Shown in pieces: positions 62,453 through 64,000 of a stretch of DNA of 64,000 nucleotides. The translations under genes were made by a program, and so were the position numbers. Positions within the stretch are counted from its first letter, which is position 1; every line of letters starts with the position of its first letter. Under the pieces are notes generated by a model. The model did not search any database, was not told the origin of the DNA, and saw nothing but the letters and a program-made list of their open reading frames with translations. Source of the stretch: an uncultured Pseudomonadales bacterium (lineage in GTDB: Bacteria; Pseudomonadota; Gammaproteobacteria; Pseudomonadales; Azotimanducaceae); the NCBI GenBank assembly GCA_958296025.1, contig OY282430.1, positions 3,100,001-3,164,000 of the forward strand, written 5' to 3'.

Positions 62453-64000
62453 ATCCTGAGCGCCTCCAGCTTGCGTCCGCCATAGATCAGATTGACCAAG
62501 GACCTCGTGCCCATGACGGCGGTGAACACCGAGGTGACGATGCCTACGGCCAAGGTCACGGCAAAGCCCTTCACGGGGCCGCTGCCTATGGAGAACAGGA
62601 TGATGGCCACGAAGAAGGTGGTGATGTTGGCGTCCAGAATGGTCAGCACGGCGCGGTCAAATCCCGCTTGGATGGCTTGCTGTGGCGGCCTTTCCTTCAG
62701 CTCCTCGCGGATGCGGGAGAAGATCAGCACGTTGGCGTCCACCGCCATGCCCACGGTCAGCACGATGCCGGCGATGCCGGGCAACGTCAAAGTGGCACCG
62801 AGAATCGACATCACCGCCATCAGCAGCATGAGGTTGGCGGTCAGCGCCAAGTCTGCGGCCAGGCCAAAGCCCCGGTAGTGGAACACCATGAACAGCATGA
62901 CGAGGATGAAGCCAACGATGACCGACAGACGACCTCGTTCGATGTTTTCCTCCCCCAGGCTTGCGCCGACCGTGCGCTCCTCGACGATGTACATGGGTGC
63001 GGCCAGGGCGCCGGCGCGCAGCAGCAGGGCGAGGTCCCGGGCTTCGCCGAGCTCCAGCCCCGTGATGCGGAAGTTGTAGCCCAGCGCCGATTGAATGGTG
63101 GCCACGCTGATGAGCCGCCGCTCCTCCTCGGAGTAGCGCTCCACCACCTCCTCGCCATCCACCACTCGGGTACGCGCCCTAGGCTTCTGCTCAATGAAGA
63201 TGATGGCCATGGAGCGCCCCACGTTGTCCCGGGTGGCCTCGTTCATGCGGCGCCCGCCATCGCTGTCCAAGCCGATGCTCACCTGTGGCTGGGAAGTCTC
63301 TGGGTCATAGTCCTGGTTGGCTGAGGTCACTTGGTCGCCGGTGACGATGTTCTTGCGCAGCAGGGTGACCGGGCTGCCCTCGTAGTCGTAAACCTCGGTT
63401 AGGGAACTGCGGTCACCGGGCATGGCCACCAAGCGGAACTCCAGATTGGCGAACTTGTTGATGATGCGCTTCGCCTCGGCGCTGTCTTGGATGCCGGGCA
63501 GGTCCAGCACGATGCGCTCCCGGCCCAAGCGCTGCACCAAGGGTTCGGAGACGCCCAATTCGTTCACCCGGTTGCGCAGGCTCTGCAGGTTCTGCGAGAT
63601 GGCGGCGTCCTCCATCTGACGCAGATGCTCCTCCAGCATGCTGAACTGCAAGGCCGGCTGATCACCTTCATCGATGTTGGACAGCTCAAAACCTTGAAAC
63701 TGAGCGGCCAACAGTTCAGCGGCCTGATCCCGCCCGGCGACGTCCCGAAAGGGGATCAGCACACGAGTGCCGTCCACCCAATTCCGGCCCACATAGCGGA
63801 TGCGGGCATCGACCAAGGCGTCTCGGGCGGTTTCTTGCATGGCCCGCATGCGATCGCCGATGAATTTGTCCATATCCACTTGCAGCAGCAAATGCACGCC
63901 GCCGGACAAATCCAACCCGAGGGACATGGGCTTGGCCCCCAGGTCCTGCAGCCAAGTCGGGGTGGTGGACAGGCGGGTGAGGGCGACGATGTAGTGGTCC
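62449..64000 (-). CDS. secD: protein translocase subunit SecD (N-terminus cut by window edge)
   Basis: Large RND-type subunit of the SecDF complex. The visible 516 codons contain LGLDLSGGVHLLLQVD, the periplasmic P1 domain, and the C-terminal six-helix region with GMAVDANVLIFSRIREELKE and YVVERTV-like block IVEERTVGASLGEENI. The frame runs past 64000, with TWLQDLGAKPMSLGLDLSGG showing that the true start is upstream. So an ATG at 63927 is internal. Confidence 0.96.
   Translation of the reverse strand, partial: DHYIVALTRLSTTPTWLQDLGAKPMSLGLDLSGGVHLLLQVDMDKFIGDRMRAMQETARDALVDARIRYVGRNWVDGTRVLIPFRDVAGRDQAAELLAAQFQGFELSNIDEGDQPALQFSMLEEHLRQMEDAAISQNLQSLRNRVNELGVSEPLVQRLGRERIVLDLPGIQDSAEAKRIINKFANLEFRLVAMPGDRSSLTEVYDYEGSPVTLLRKNIVTGDQVTSANQDYDPETSQPQVSIGLDSDGGRRMNEATRDNVGRSMAIIFIEQKPRARTRVVDGEEVVERYSEEERRLISVATIQSALGYNFRITGLELGEARDLALLLRAGALAAPMYIVEERTVGASLGEENIERGRLSVIVGFILVMLFMVFHYRGFGLAADLALTANLMLLMAVMSILGATLTLPGIAGIVLTVGMAVDANVLIFSRIREELKERPPQQAIQAGFDRAVLTILDANITTFFVAIILFSIGSGPVKGFAVTLAVGIVTSVFTAVMGTRSLVNLIYGGRKLEALRI

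Overview
The window looks like a chromosomal segment of a high-GC gammaproteobacterium, probably uncultured or poorly studied. I infer this from gene order. On the right, ndk-rlmN-rodZ-hisS-yfgM-bamB-der next to xseA, and iscS-trmJ-suhB-secF-secD, follow gammaproteobacterial order. In the middle, rnfH/bamE/recN next to hrcA-grpE-dnaK-dnaJ-dapB, and glyA-nrdR-ribD-nusB-thiL, do the same. The genus cannot be read from the sequence.

Layout. 1-3.55 kb: a SulP anion transporter cut by the left edge, the ribosome-rescue factor ArfB, glutathione-dependent formaldehyde dehydrogenase and an amidohydrolase. 3.6-9.9 kb: an accessory island, partly AT-richer than its surroundings. It holds an AAA-type ATPase, a decayed gene tail, two overlapping PD-(D/E)XK nuclease-like genes, an Rpn-type nuclease and an orphan beta-order DNA methyltransferase, with short sulfotransferase-like scraps at both sides. 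9.9-23.6 kb: uptake and catabolism. This part has an orphan TRAP binding protein, a TonB-dependent receptor, an N-carbamoyl-D-amino-acid hydrolase, an LptA-like protein, an outer-membrane barrel, an SDR, a phosphotransferase, a thiamine-diphosphate enzyme and an acyl-CoA dehydrogenase. It ends with a two-domain AhpD-like gene interrupted by an in-frame UGA.

That UGA is the most interesting signal. It sits exactly at the second cysteine position of an AhpD CxxCxxxH motif (giving C-F-Y-U-T-S-A-H). The frame stays open and family-like on both sides, and a hairpin resembling a bacterial SECIS begins 11 nt after it. I read the gene as a probable selenoprotein.

23.7-29.9 kb: sulfate activation (cysD, fused cysNC), tmRNA, a Sel1-repeat protein, and xseB-ispA. 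30-37.4 kb, minus strand: thiL, nusB, ribD, nrdR, glyA, radA, dnaB. A 79-bp-period duplication of the thiL 5' end and a 60-bp duplication inside ribD stand out. 37.7-48.1 kb: a Na+-coupled transporter, rnfH, bamE, recN, then the heat-shock cluster with two good sigma-32 promoters, then dapB. 48.2-64 kb: envelope, tRNA, RNA-modification and secretion housekeeping genes, ending in secD cut by the right edge.

A 16-bp sequence, CTAGTGTCCTGTCCCG, occurs exactly three times. Shorter versions occur too. In four cases its TAG is the stop codon of a gene (cysNC, recN, dnaJ, bamE). No CRISPR array, tRNA or rRNA gene was seen.
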